Shown one piece after another: positions 54,422-63,038 of a stretch of 64,000 nucleotides of DNA (the stretch's first letter is position 1; every line of letters starts with the position of its first letter). Under the pieces are notes generated by a model. It ran no database searches. It saw only the letters and a list, made by a program, of their open reading frames with translations, and was not told the DNA's origin. The position numbers and the translations under genes were made by a program. The stretch covers positions 248,001 to 312,000 of the forward strand of contig NZ_OMPO01000002.1 in assembly GCF_900292035.1 (NCBI RefSeq). Reading direction: 5' to 3'. This DNA is from Blastococcus sp. Marseille-P5729. GTDB taxonomy: Bacteria > Actinomycetota > Actinomycetes > Mycobacteriales > Antricoccaceae.

Positions 54422-55579
54422 CTAGCGGCCGAGGATGGAGCGGGCCATGACGATCCGCTGCACCTGGTTGGTGCCCTCGTAGATCTGGGTGATCTTGGCA
54501 TCGCGCATCATCCGCTCGACCGGGAAGTCGCGCGTGTAACCGGCGCCACCGAGCAGCTGGACGGCGTTGGTGGTGACCTCCATCGCGACGTCCGAGGCCA
54601 GGCACTTCGCGGCCGAGGAGATGAACCCCAGGTTGGGCTCGCCGCGCTCGGCGCGCGCCGCCGCGACGTAGCACATCTGGCGTGCCGCCTCGGTCTTCAT
54701 CGCCATGTCGGCGACCATCCACTGGATGCCCTGGAAGTCCGAGATCCGCGAGCCGAACTGCTTGCGATCCTTGATGTACGAGACGGCCACGTCGAGGGCG
54801 CCCTGCGCGACGCCGACCGCCTGGCTGCCGATGGTCGGGCGGGTGTGGTCAAGGGTCTTCAGCGCGGTCTTGAACCCGGTGCCCTCGTCGCCGATCATCC
54901 GATCGGCGGGGATCACGCAGTTGCTGAAGTGCAGCTCGCAGGTCGGCGAGCCTTTGATGCCGAGCTTCTTCTCCTTCGGCCCGACCTCGAAGCCCTCGTC
55001 GTCCTTGTGGACAACGAACGCCGAGATGCCGTTGGCCTTCTTCTCCGGGTCAGTGACCGCCATGACGGTGAACCAGTCCGACTCGGTCGAGTTGGTGATC
55101 CAGGCCTTGGTCCCGTTGAGGACGTAGTTGTCGCCGTCCTTCTGCGCGCGGGTCTTCATGGCCGCCGCGTCGGAGCCGGCCTCGCGCTCGGAGAGCCCGT
55201 AGCTGATCATCGACTCACCGGAGGCGATCGAGGGCAGCACCTTCTTCTTCAGCTCATCGGACGCCGACAGGATGATCGGCATCGAGCCGAGCTTGTTGAC
55301 CGCCGGGATCAGCGAGCTGGACATGCACACCCGCGCCACCTCCTCGATCACGATGCACGCGGCGATCGAGTCGGCACCCGCGCCGTCGTACTCCTCGGGG
55401 ATGTGCACGGCATGGAACCCGGCCTTCGTCAGCGCGTTCAGCGCCTCCTGCGGGAAGCGGGCCTGCTCGTCGACGTCCGTCGCGTGCGGCTTGATCTGCT
55501 CCTCGCTCAGCTCCCGGACGGCCTGGCGCAGGTACTCGTGCTCGTCGTCGAGCTGGTAGATGTCGAAGTCGGGGTTCAT
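54422..55579 (-). CDS. fadE25: acyl-CoA dehydrogenase FadE25-like
   Basis: 385 aa, standard length. Family marks: SYGLSEREAGSDAAAMKT, WITNSTESDWFTV, FKTALKTLDHTRPTIGSQAVG, QLLGGAGYTRDFPVERMMRDAKITQIYEGTNQ with the catalytic Glu. FAD-dependent first step of beta-oxidation or branched-chain acyl degradation. ATG 55579 with GGGAGGTCC upstream. Equivalent to Rv3274c, next to purE/purK. Confidence 0.93.
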   Translation of the reverse strand: MNPDFDIYQLDDEHEYLRQAVRELSEEQIKPHATDVDEQARFPQEALNALTKAGFHAVHIPEEYDGAGADSIAACIVIEEVARVCMSSSLIPAVNKLGSMPIILSASDELKKKVLPSIASGESMISYGLSEREAGSDAAAMKTRAQKDGDNYVLNGTKAWITNSTESDWFTVMAVTDPEKKANGISAFVVHKDDEGFEVGPKEKKLGIKGSPTCELHFSNCVIPADRMIGDEGTGFKTALKTLDHTRPTIGSQAVGVAQGALDVAVSYIKDRKQFGSRISDFQGIQWMVADMAMKTEAARQMCYVAAARAERGEPNLGFISSAAKCLASDVAMEVTTNAVQLLGGAGYTRDFPVERMMRDAKITQIYEGTNQVQRIVMARSILGR

Positions 55580-55660
55580 TGGTGGACCTCCCTCGGTCGG
55601 ACGGGACTCGAGAAACACTATCGTGACCTACCCCACAATCTCGGGGCCGGTCCGCGCGGC

Positions 55661-56170
55661 TCAGCGCTGCTGCAGCCGCTCGTTCTTGGCCATCGCGACG
55701 TCGCGCAGCTCGGCTTGGAAGCGCGCCATCTGCTCGGTCAGGACGGCGTCGCCGCTGGCCAGCACCCGGACCGCCAGCAGGCCGGCGTTGCGGGCACCGC
55801 CGATCGAGACCGTCGCGACCGGGACCCCGGCGGGCATCTGCACGATCGACAGCAGTGAGTCCATCCCGTCCAGATGCTTCAGCGGCACCGGGACGCCGAT
55901 CACCGGCAGCGTGGTCATCGAGGCGACCATGCCCGGCAGGTGGGCCGCGCCCCCGGCCCCGGCGATGATCACCCGCAGGCCTCGGCCGGACGCCGTCTCG
56001 GCGTACTCGGTCATCTCGCGCGGCATCCGGTGCGCCGACACCACGCGCGCCTCATACGTGATGCCGAACTCGTCCAGCGCGGCGGCAGCGTCCTTCATGA
56101 CCGGCCAGTCCGAGTCGCTGCCCATGATGATGCCGACGACCGGCTCGCTGCCTGCCTGGGTCTCAGTCAT
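55661..56170 (-). CDS. purE: N5-carboxyaminoimidazole ribonucleotide mutase
   Basis: 169 aa. [40 protein letters not shown] and [19 protein letters not shown]. Converts N5-CAIR to CAIR in purine synthesis. ATG 56170 with AAGGAG 7 nt upstream; overlaps the purK stop by 8 bp. Confidence 0.97.
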   Translation of the reverse strand: MTETQAGSEPVVGIIMGSDSDWPVMKDAAAALDEFGITYEARVVSAHRMPREMTEYAETASGRGLRVIIAGAGGAAHLPGMVASMTTLPVIGVPVPLKHLDGMDSLLSIVQMPAGVPVATVSIGGARNAGLLAVRVLASGDAVLTEQMARFQAELRDVAMAKNERLQQR

Positions 56171-57332
56171 GGAAGACTCCTTCGCGTAGATAGGCCGCAG
56201 CGTCACGGGTGATCGCGCGCAGCCGCGGCAGGTCGTCGCCGTACGCCGTGACGTGACCGATCTTGCGCCCGGGGCGCACCTGCTTGCCGTACAGGTGGAT
56301 CTTGACCTCCGGCCAGCGCGCCATCAGGTGGTGCACCCGCTCGTCGATGCCGGGTCCGCCGTCCGGGCCGCCGAGCACGTTGGCCATCACGGTGTACGGC
56401 GCCCGTGTCGTGGTCGCTCCGAGGGGATAGTCGAGGACGGCGCGCAGGTGCTGCTCGAACTGGCTGGTGACCGCACCGTCGATGCTCCAGTGCCCGGAGT
56501 TGTGCGGTCGCATCGCGAGCTCGTTGACCAGGAACCGCCCGTCCGTGGTCTCGAACAGCTCGACCGCCATGACGCCGGTGACCCCGAGCTCGGTGGCCAA
56601 CGCGATCGCCATCGCGGTGACCGCGGAGGCGCCGTCCTCGGTGAGGTCCGGCGCGGGTGCGATCACCTCGACGCAGATGCCGTTCTCCTGCACGGTCTCG
56701 ACGACCGGCCAGGCGCTGACCTGGCCGAACCGTGAGCGCGCCACGACCACGGCCACCTCGCGGCGCAGCGGCACCATTTCCTCGGCGAGGATCTCAAAGC
56801 CGCCGTCGGCGGCGGCCTGCACGACCTCGGCGGCGGCGGACTCGTCGGCGACCACCCACACGCCCTTGCCGTCGTAGCCGCCGGTGGCCGCCTTCAGCAC
56901 GACCGGCCACAACCCGCCCGCGAACTGCGCGATCTCTTCGACGCTGCCGACCTGGGCCCAGCGCGGCTGCTGGGCGCCGCCCCACGCCGCGATCCGCTCA
57001 CGCATGACCAGCTTGTCCTGCGCGTGCCGCAGCGCCGCCGACCCGGGTTGAACCTCCACGCCCGCGCGCTCGAGCGCCTCGATGTGCTCGCCGGGCACGT
57101 GCTCATGGTCGAAGGTCACGACGTCGCACTCGGCCGCGAAGGCCCGCAGATCGTCGAGGTCGAGGTGGGTTCCGAGGCGGACGTCGGGGGCGACCAGCGC
57201 GGCCGACTCATCGGGGCCGATGCTCATCACGCGAAGCGACTGGCCGAGCGCGATCGCCGCCTGGTGGGTCATCCGGGCGAGCTGTCCGCCGCCCACCATT
57301 CCGACGACGGGAAGTCCGGTGCGTGAGTCCAC
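56163..57332 (-). CDS. purK: 5-(carboxyamino)imidazole ribonucleotide synthase
   Basis: 389 aa ATP-grasp enzyme: [68 protein letters not shown]. Makes N5-CAIR from AIR, bicarbonate and ATP. GTG start is 6 nt after TACGGT, leaderless layout. Coupled to purE. Confidence 0.97.
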   Translation of the reverse strand: MDSRTGLPVVGMVGGGQLARMTHQAAIALGQSLRVMSIGPDESAALVAPDVRLGTHLDLDDLRAFAAECDVVTFDHEHVPGEHIEALERAGVEVQPGSAALRHAQDKLVMRERIAAWGGAQQPRWAQVGSVEEIAQFAGGLWPVVLKAATGGYDGKGVWVVADESAAAEVVQAAADGGFEILAEEMVPLRREVAVVVARSRFGQVSAWPVVETVQENGICVEVIAPAPDLTEDGASAVTAMAIALATELGVTGVMAVELFETTDGRFLVNELAMRPHNSGHWSIDGAVTSQFEQHLRAVLDYPLGATTTRAPYTVMANVLGGPDGGPGIDERVHHLMARWPEVKIHLYGKQVRPGRKIGHVTAYGDDLPRLRAITRDAAAYLREGVFHD

Positions 57333-57338
57333 CGCCCC

Positions 57339-57344
57339 ACCGTA
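57339..57344 (-). promoter_or_regulatory. -10 element of a leaderless start (purK)
   Basis: TACGGT on the minus strand, 6 nt before GTG 57332. Confidence 0.45.
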
Positions 57345-57362
57345 CCGGCGGACGAGCCCCGG

Positions 57363-58361
57363 TCAGCGACGCAGGTCGGACACCAGCAGCCGGGCCTGGC
57401 GGAGGCTGTCGGGCAGTCCTTCGACCCAGATCCCGACCAGCAGCGACTCAGGCTTGGCAGCGTCGAGCCGCCGCGCCTCGATCAGCTCGCGCAGCGCGGC
57501 GACCCGGCCGGTGAGCTGCGGCGTACGCCGCGCCAGCACGATCGCCGTGGTCGGGCCGGCCTGCACCACGGTCTCGCCGGAGCTGAACACCGCCCGCAGC
57601 TCGTCGGCGAGCTGACACATCTGCCAGGCGTGATCCCAGCCCTCGGCCCGCGCCTGCAGCCGGGCCTGCCACCCGGCATCGTCGCCGTCGGGCGCCGTCG
57701 TCCGCGACCGGCCCGGGTCGGCCACGCCCTCGTCGGAGTCGCTGAACCGCGACCTCGGCTCGTCGACCCTGGACGGTCCGAGCAGCGAGGCGACGACGAA
57801 GGCGTATTCCTGACCGAGCCGCCGGCCGGCCGACTCGACCTCGGCGGCGATCTCGCCGAGCCGGATCGAGAGATAGGAGCAGTCCGGCAGGGCCGTAGCA
57901 TTGATCGCGGGCACCTGGGGATGCGCGAGGCCGGTGTCCTCCGACCAGCCGATCGCAGCGGAGCGGACCAGCTGGACGACGTCGACTTCCCGGCAGCTCT
58001 GCGTCGCACGGTGCGCCGGGTGGGCGAGCAGCGAGGTGGTGAGGGAGGCGATGGCGACGATGTCGGAGATTGTCTCCTCCATCGACACGCCGGCGCCAGC
58101 GCGGGCGCGCCCGAGGCGCATACAGCGCTCCGCGATGTCGCCGTCGCTCACGATGGCTTCGGTGACGGCGTCCACAGCGGGAGTCCACCAATCGTCGGGG
58201 AACCGCCAGCCGCGATCTCGGCTTGCCTCACGCCACATCGCTCGAAGCTGATGAGCGGAGACGGTCCGCGGCCCGTGGGACTGGCCGTGCTCGGCACGTG
58301 AGGAAGGCGGCATCGTTCCCGGCATCCTCCTGTCGACCGAGCCGGTCCATGGCTGCCTCAT
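57363..58361 (-). CDS. degenerate GGDEF-like actinobacterial regulatory protein
   Basis: 332 aa cytoplasmic protein. RARAGAGVSMEETISDIVAI, WSEDTGLAHPQVPA, SIRLGEIAAEVESAGRRLGQEYAFVV, and a C-terminal ETVVQAGPTTAIVLARRTPQL ... IWVEGLPDSLRQARLLVSDL pattern recall an actinobacterial family with a decayed GGDEF-type fold, but no GGDEF/EAL motif remains. Function unknown. ATG 58361 is 6 nt after CACGCT, which supports this long start; internal ATGs at 58325 and 58313 lack well-spaced ribosome sites. Diverges from the ECF sigma fusion. Confidence 0.6.
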   Translation of the reverse strand: MRQPWTGSVDRRMPGTMPPSSRAEHGQSHGPRTVSAHQLRAMWREASRDRGWRFPDDWWTPAVDAVTEAIVSDGDIAERCMRLGRARAGAGVSMEETISDIVAIASLTTSLLAHPAHRATQSCREVDVVQLVRSAAIGWSEDTGLAHPQVPAINATALPDCSYLSIRLGEIAAEVESAGRRLGQEYAFVVASLLGPSRVDEPRSRFSDSDEGVADPGRSRTTAPDGDDAGWQARLQARAEGWDHAWQMCQLADELRAVFSSGETVVQAGPTTAIVLARRTPQLTGRVAALRELIEARRLDAAKPESLLVGIWVEGLPDSLRQARLLVSDLRR

Positions 58362-58367
58362 GAACCC

Positions 58368-58373
58368 AGCGTG
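58368..58373 (-). promoter_or_regulatory. -10 element of a leaderless start (GGDEF-like gene)
   Basis: CACGCT on the minus strand, 6 nt before ATG 58361. Confidence 0.4.
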
Positions 58374-58451
58374 AACATATCCAACTTAGCCCCGGGATGA
58401 GGCCAAAATCGCGTGAATGCGGCATGTGAAAATGTCGTTCATCGCGTTATC

Positions 58452-58472
58452 AACCCGTAGTATCTACACGTC
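58452..58472 (+). promoter_or_regulatory. possible ECF-type promoter upstream of the sigma fusion
   Basis: AAC and CGTC, separated by about 14-15 nt, resemble the -35 (GGAAC) and -10 (CGTC) cores of ECF sigma promoters, 50 bp before the ATG at 58522. Would allow autoregulation. Spacing is a little short, so weak support. Confidence 0.3.
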
Positions 58473-58521
58473 CTGATCCCGCACGGCACGTCTATGGTGC
58501 CCCGGCTGGAGCCCATCCCGC

Positions 58522-60648
58522 ATGTCTTTCACGCAGAGCCCCGCCGCCGGTCAGGCGGCGGACGCCGAGCACATCACCGCCGTCCGCAGTGGTGACACCT
58601 CGGCGTACGCGGTGCTCTACGAACGGCACCGGGCAGCGGCCTATCACCTGGCCCGCCAGCTGGTCGCCTCGCCGAGCGAGGCTGACGATCTCGTCTCGGA
58701 TGCGTTCGTCAAGGTCTTCCAGACCCTGCTCTCCGGCGGCGGGCCGGATTCTGCATTCCGCGCGTACCTGCTGACCAGCGTGCGCAACACCTTCTACGAC
58801 GACGTACGCCGCGGCAAGAAGGTCACCTACACCGACGACATGGAGGCGCACGACGATGGCGCCCCGCATGTCGACCCGGCCATCGCCCAGCTCGACAGCT
58901 CGCTCGCGGCGCGCGCCTTCGCCCGGCTGCCCGAACGCTGGCAGACCGTGCTGTGGCATACGGAGATCGATGGGGAGTCACCCGCGCAGGTCGCGCCCGT
59001 CCTCGGCATGACCGCCAACGCCACCGCTGCGCTCGCCTACCGCGCCCGAGAGGGCCTGCGGCAGGCATTCCTGCAGGAGCATGTCGCGGACGTCGGCGAC
59101 TCCGCCTGCAAGCTCACCAGCGACCGTCTGGGTGCCTGGGCCCGCGGCGGGCTGTCCAGGCGCGAGCAGGCCCAGGTCGATCGTCACCTCGACGAATGCG
59201 ACCGGTGCGCCGCCGTCGCCGCCGAGATCACCGACCTGGGCACCGGTCTGCGGGGCATCGTCGCCGTCCTGGCGATCGGCAGTGTGCCACTGACCGCTGC
59301 CTACCTCGCCGGCGGCACCACCGCGAAGATCGGCGCTCTCGCCTGGGCTGGCGTCGGCACCCCGGTGGCGGGATTCGCCCAGCTCAGTCCTCTCCTCTCG
59401 ACCTCCTCTGCCCCCGTGGCAGCCGCCGCAGCACCTGCTGCAACCACTACCACCACCTCAACCACAGGAGCATTCGTGCCAGAAAGCACCTCAGCCGCCG
59501 AGGAATCGGCCGGCGCAGCAGGATCCGGCGGGGCCGCCACCGCCAGCAACTCGAAGGGGCTGCTCGCCGCCATCGCCGGCACCGCCGCCGTCGCCGCGAT
59601 CGCCACCGCGGTGATCGTGGGATCGAGCTACGACGATCCCAATCCCAGCGCGACCGACGCCGGGCTCTCGCCGTCCACCTCATCCAGCGGGGCCGCTCCG
59701 TCCATGCAGCCGCAGAGTCCCGTTCCGTCGACCACGCCGTCCACCGAGGCGCCGCCCTCGGACTCGTCTTTCAACGACTCGCCCTCGACCTACGGGAGTG
59801 ACGACATCGCTGATCTGCCGGCGATCCCGCCGGTCATCGGCGAGGTCATCCCCGGCTTGGACTCGACCATCCCCGCCCTGCAGAGCGAGACACCGGCACC
59901 GGCACCCGCGCCGACCGAGAACCCCGCCCCGGCGCCTGCCCCGACCCAGAACCCCTGGCCCCACGCAGGAGCCCACCCAGACGCCGAATCCCGGTGGCCC
60001 GGCGATGACGAGCCCACTGCGACCTCAACGTCGTCGAACCCGGCCCGACCACCACGACTCCGGCCTGACTACGACTCCCCTCCTCCGCCGCCGCCGAGCC
60101 CCACCCCAGCTGACCCGACCACCACTCCCGAATCGCCGATCACGGCCACTGTGGTCGGGACGACTGTCACGTCCGTGCCGTTCACGATCATCAATGGCGG
60201 CGCGAATGGCGACCCGACCTATCAGAAGACGGTCCTGACGATTCAGCCGTTCGGCACTCCCACTACGCCGGCTGCCGGTACCGAGAACACGACGTGCTCG
60301 GTCTACATCAACGAATCGCCGACCCCCTACAAGGACGGCAATCAGGCCTGCGGCGATCAGGCTCTCGAAATCCAGCTGGGTGACATCTCCCCGGGCCCTA
60401 CCGGCGTCATCGTAAAGGTGGTCGTGAACATCAACTCTGACCTCAGCGGCGCCATCGATTTCATCCCGCTGTCCTTCGAATACGGAGGAGCCCAGCCGGC
60501 CCAGATCAAGATCGGCAACCAGCTCGGCGTCGAGCCTCCAGCACCGACACCGCCTGGCCAGGGTGGTGGACCAAACCCCGGCACCGCTCCTCAGGCCGGA
60601 GGGAACCCCGGAACTGGGCAGGACGGCCAGGGCCAGAACACCCCATAG
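58522..60648 (+). CDS. ECF sigma factor fused to zinc-finger anti-sigma-like, membrane and Pro-rich extracellular regions
   Basis: 708 aa. Sigma2 about residues 20-90 (YERHRAAAYHLARQLVASPSEADDLVSDAFVKVF), sigma4 about 125-185 (LPERWQTVLWHTEIDGESPAQVAPVLGM ... AREGLRQAF), HLDECDRC (His222, Cys226, Cys229), the HxxxCxxC of zinc-binding anti-sigma factors, membrane-type segments about 243-290 and 346-367, a long Pro/Thr/Ser linker, and a C-terminal domain of about 130 residues (residues about 545-670, VTSVPFTIINGGANGDP ...). Sigma and its brake are thus in one membrane-tethered chain. ATG with GGAG about 10 nt upstream. Confidence 0.88.
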   Translation: MSFTQSPAAGQAADAEHITAVRSGDTSAYAVLYERHRAAAYHLARQLVASPSEADDLVSDAFVKVFQTLLSGGGPDSAFRAYLLTSVRNTFYDDVRRGKKVTYTDDMEAHDDGAPHVDPAIAQLDSSLAARAFARLPERWQTVLWHTEIDGESPAQVAPVLGMTANATAALAYRAREGLRQAFLQEHVADVGDSACKLTSDRLGAWARGGLSRREQAQVDRHLDECDRCAAVAAEITDLGTGLRGIVAVLAIGSVPLTAAYLAGGTTAKIGALAWAGVGTPVAGFAQLSPLLSTSSAPVAAAAAPAATTTTTSTTGAFVPESTSAAEESAGAAGSGGAATASNSKGLLAAIAGTAAVAAIATAVIVGSSYDDPNPSATDAGLSPSTSSSGAAPSMQPQSPVPSTTPSTEAPPSDSSFNDSPSTYGSDDIADLPAIPPVIGEVIPGLDSTIPALQSETPAPAPAPTENPAPAPAPTQNPWPHAGAHPDAESRWPGDDEPTATSTSSNPARPPRLRPDYDSPPPPPPSPTPADPTTTPESPITATVVGTTVTSVPFTIINGGANGDPTYQKTVLTIQPFGTPTTPAAGTENTTCSVYINESPTPYKDGNQACGDQALEIQLGDISPGPTGVIVKVVVNINSDLSGAIDFIPLSFEYGGAQPAQIKIGNQLGVEPPAPTPPGQGGGPNPGTAPQAGGNPGTGQDGQGQNTP

Positions 60649-60673
60649 TCATCCCCTGATCGAGAACCACTTG

Positions 60674-60701
60674 CCATATTCGAACATCTGTTCGAATATG
60701 G
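60674..60701. promoter_or_regulatory. LexA (SOS) box of the mutasome operon
   Basis: TCGAAC-N4-GTTCGA (60680-60695), the actinobacterial LexA consensus, within a larger perfect palindrome, CCATATTCGAAC and GTTCGAATATGG (12-bp arms, loop ATCT). It overlaps the -10 (GAATAT, 60694-60699), so LexA would block RNA polymerase directly. Confidence 0.9.
60694..60699 (+). promoter_or_regulatory. -10 element of imuA, leaderless
   Basis: GAATAT, 6 nt before GTG 60706, inside the right arm of the LexA palindrome. Confidence 0.55.
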
Positions 60702-60705
60702 ATGG

Positions 60706-61404
60706 GTGACAGCAACATCTCTCGCGACGGCGCTCGCTGACCTCCCGGTCAGCCGGGCGTCGTCGCTGCTGTCCGAGGCCCCTCCGCTACTGGCCGGCGC
60801 CGAGGTCGAGGCCGGTCACCACCCCGTCACCGAGGGGCTGCGAGGGCTGCTGGGCACGGGGCTGCGCCGCGGGGCGAGCTATCTGGTCGAGGGATCCACC
60901 TCCTTGTGCCTGGCGATGGCCGCCGGCGTCAGCCAGGAGGGCGGATGGTGCGCAGCAGTGGGCATGCCGCGGCTAGGCATGCAGGCGGCAGCCGGCCTCG
61001 GCATCGACCTCCAGCGGTTCGCCGTCGTCCCCGATCCGGGCAGCCACTGGCTGGAGGTCGTCGCGACACTGGCCGACGCCGTCGAGGTGATCCTGCTGGC
61101 GCCCGAGGCACCGGTGCGCGATGCGGACCTGCGTCGGCTGGCGGCCAGGCTGCGCCAGCACGGCAGCACCCTGATCGTGCACGGACGGCGATGGAGCGGC
61201 ATCGAGGCGCGGTTCACCGTCACCGACAGCCATTGGGCGGGCGCTCACACCGACGGCCGCGGCTATCTCAGCGCCCGGCACGCGCTCGTGACCCTCAGCG
61301 GCAAGGGCGCGCCGGTCACCGAGCGGCTCTGGCTGCCTGGCCCCGACGGCGGCGTCCGGCCGGTCGACGAGTCACCCGAGCGGGTCCTGCGAGCGGTGCG
61401 ATGA
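60706..61404 (+). CDS. imuA: ImuA-like mutasome accessory protein
   Basis: 232 aa actinobacterial ImuA' (RecA-like fold related, no Walker motif kept). GLRRGASYLVEGSTSLCLAMAAGVS, RLGMQAAAGLGIDLQRFAVVPDPG and DADLRRLAARLRQHGSTLIV are family-like. It joins ImuB to load DnaE2 in SOS mutagenesis. GTG start is leaderless; ATGA overlap with imuB. Equivalent to Rv3395c. Confidence 0.85.
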   Translation: MTATSLATALADLPVSRASSLLSEAPPLLAGAEVEAGHHPVTEGLRGLLGTGLRRGASYLVEGSTSLCLAMAAGVSQEGGWCAAVGMPRLGMQAAAGLGIDLQRFAVVPDPGSHWLEVVATLADAVEVILLAPEAPVRDADLRRLAARLRQHGSTLIVHGRRWSGIEARFTVTDSHWAGAHTDGRGYLSARHALVTLSGKGAPVTERLWLPGPDGGVRPVDESPERVLRAVR

Positions 61405-62987
61405 GCACGCTCACGCTGTTCGACGACTCCTCCCTGGAGCGCACCCCGCCCCGGGTACTGGTGATGTGGTACCCGGACTGGCCGGTGATCTCCGCCTTCC
61501 CCGGCGCCGATGCCGACGACGCGCTGGTCGTCATCGAGAAGGGAGCGGTGCTCGCCTGCTCGGCAGCCGCTCGGGCGGGCGGCGTACGCCGGGGCATGCG
61601 CCGCCGCGAGGCGCAGTCCCGGGTGCCGTCGCTGTCGTGGGTGGAGCACAACCCGGACGACGATGCCCGCGCCTTCGAACCGCTGCTGCGTGCCATCGAG
61701 CACATCTCCCCCGGTGTCGAGCCGATCAGGCCGGGCATGTGCGCGACCGGGGCGCGAGGTCCGGCCGGCTACTTCGGCGGGGAGGAGCAGCTGATCGACG
61801 TCCTCGGCGAGTATCTCGAGAGCCTGGGCTTTCCCGAGGCCCGCTTCGGGATCGCCGACGGGCCGTTCGCAGCGATCCAGGCAGCTCGCGCGGACGTCGT
61901 CGTCCCGCCAGGTGGCTCGGCGAGCTTCCTCTCCGAGCTGCCGGTCGACCGCCTCGATCTCCCCGGCCTGGCCGATCTGCTACGCCGCACGGGGATCCGC
62001 ACACTGGCCCAGTTCGCCTCCCTGCCTGCGAACCAGGTGTCAGCGCGGTTCGGCGCCGAGGGAGCGCACGCCCACCGTCTCGCCACCGGGCTCGAGCAGC
62101 GGCGGCTGGCGGTGCGCACGCCCCCGCCCGAGCTGTCGGTGCTCATCGACCTCGATCCCCCGCTCGATCGCGTTGACGTCGTCGCGTTCACCATGCGTCA
62201 GCATGCCGACCGATTCGTCGCCCAGCTGGCCCGTCACGACCTGGTGTGCACCGCCCTCGAGGTGCGGCTGACCGATGAGCGGGATGCCGCATCCCAGCGG
62301 GTCTGGCGGCATCCCCGCTGGTTCACCGCAGCCGATGTCGTCGACCGCGTCCGGTGGCAGGTGCAGGCGGCCAGCCCCGCGAACGGCGCAGCCAAGCTCG
62401 GCATCGACGGCGGCGGGGTGTTGCTGGGTGCGCTGAGCACCATCGAGCTGGTCCCCCGTGAGCTGGACCGGGTTGGTGAGCATCCCGACCAGCTCTACGA
62501 TCGGGGTCGCGACGACGAGAAGGTGCACCGTGCCTTCACCCGGGTGCAGAGCATGCTCGACCACACCGCGATCCTCACCCCGACCCGCAGTGGTGGCCGC
62601 TCTCCCCGCGAGTTCTGCACCCTCACCCCCTGGGGTGAAAGCCCCGCGCCCCGTCGCGATCCGCTCGCCCCCTGGCCCGGACGGCTCCCCGACCCGGCGC
62701 CGTCCCAGCTGCTCTCTCCACCCGAGTCGGTGATCGTGCACGGTGATACCGGCGTCCTCACCGTAGACGACCGTGGCTTTCTCAGCGAGAAACCTACAGG
62801 TATTCGTTACCGGGACGGACGCCGCGAGAAGGTCACCGCGTGGGCCGGGCCCTGGCACAGCGACGAGCGCTGGTGGGACCTCGCCGCTGGCCGTGAGCTC
62901 GCCCGCATCCAAGCAGTGACCGCGAAGTGCGCCTACCTGCTGGTCCACTCGTCTACCGGATGGTGGCTGGAAGGCATCTATGACTAG
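61401..62987 (+). CDS. imuB: ImuB, Y-family polymerase-like mutasome hub
   Basis: 528 aa. Y-polymerase fold start RVLVMWYPDWPVISAFP, but the catalytic acidic residues of true Y polymerases are missing, as in other ImuB proteins. The helix-hairpin region (LPGLADLLRRTGIRTLAQFASLP) and little-finger-like part follow. In mycobacterial ImuB a beta-clamp motif QLPLWG lies near residue 355; the aligned region here reads DQLYDRG. A N-terminal extension MSTLTLFDDSS contains TLTLF. ATG overlaps the imuA stop. Confidence 0.9.
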   Translation: MSTLTLFDDSSLERTPPRVLVMWYPDWPVISAFPGADADDALVVIEKGAVLACSAAARAGGVRRGMRRREAQSRVPSLSWVEHNPDDDARAFEPLLRAIEHISPGVEPIRPGMCATGARGPAGYFGGEEQLIDVLGEYLESLGFPEARFGIADGPFAAIQAARADVVVPPGGSASFLSELPVDRLDLPGLADLLRRTGIRTLAQFASLPANQVSARFGAEGAHAHRLATGLEQRRLAVRTPPPELSVLIDLDPPLDRVDVVAFTMRQHADRFVAQLARHDLVCTALEVRLTDERDAASQRVWRHPRWFTAADVVDRVRWQVQAASPANGAAKLGIDGGGVLLGALSTIELVPRELDRVGEHPDQLYDRGRDDEKVHRAFTRVQSMLDHTAILTPTRSGGRSPREFCTLTPWGESPAPRRDPLAPWPGRLPDPAPSQLLSPPESVIVHGDTGVLTVDDRGFLSEKPTGIRYRDGRREKVTAWAGPWHSDERWWDLAAGRELARIQAVTAKCAYLLVHSSTGWWLEGIYD

Positions 62988-62997
62988 ACACCCACAT

Positions 62998-63030
62998 CCC
63001 CACCCTTCGCTTTCGGAGCTCATGGTGGGG
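62998..63030 (+). promoter_or_regulatory. hairpin before dnaE2 that covers its ribosome site
   Basis: CCCCACC (62998-63004) pairs with GGTGGGG (63024-63030), with an inner stem CTTCG/CGGAG and a 4-nt loop. The right arm overlaps the GGTGGGGGG ribosome site of dnaE2, so the RNA hairpin could limit its translation. The 51-bp gap also breaks the tight coupling seen between imuA and imuB. Confidence 0.45.
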
Positions 63031-63038
63031 GGTCACTG

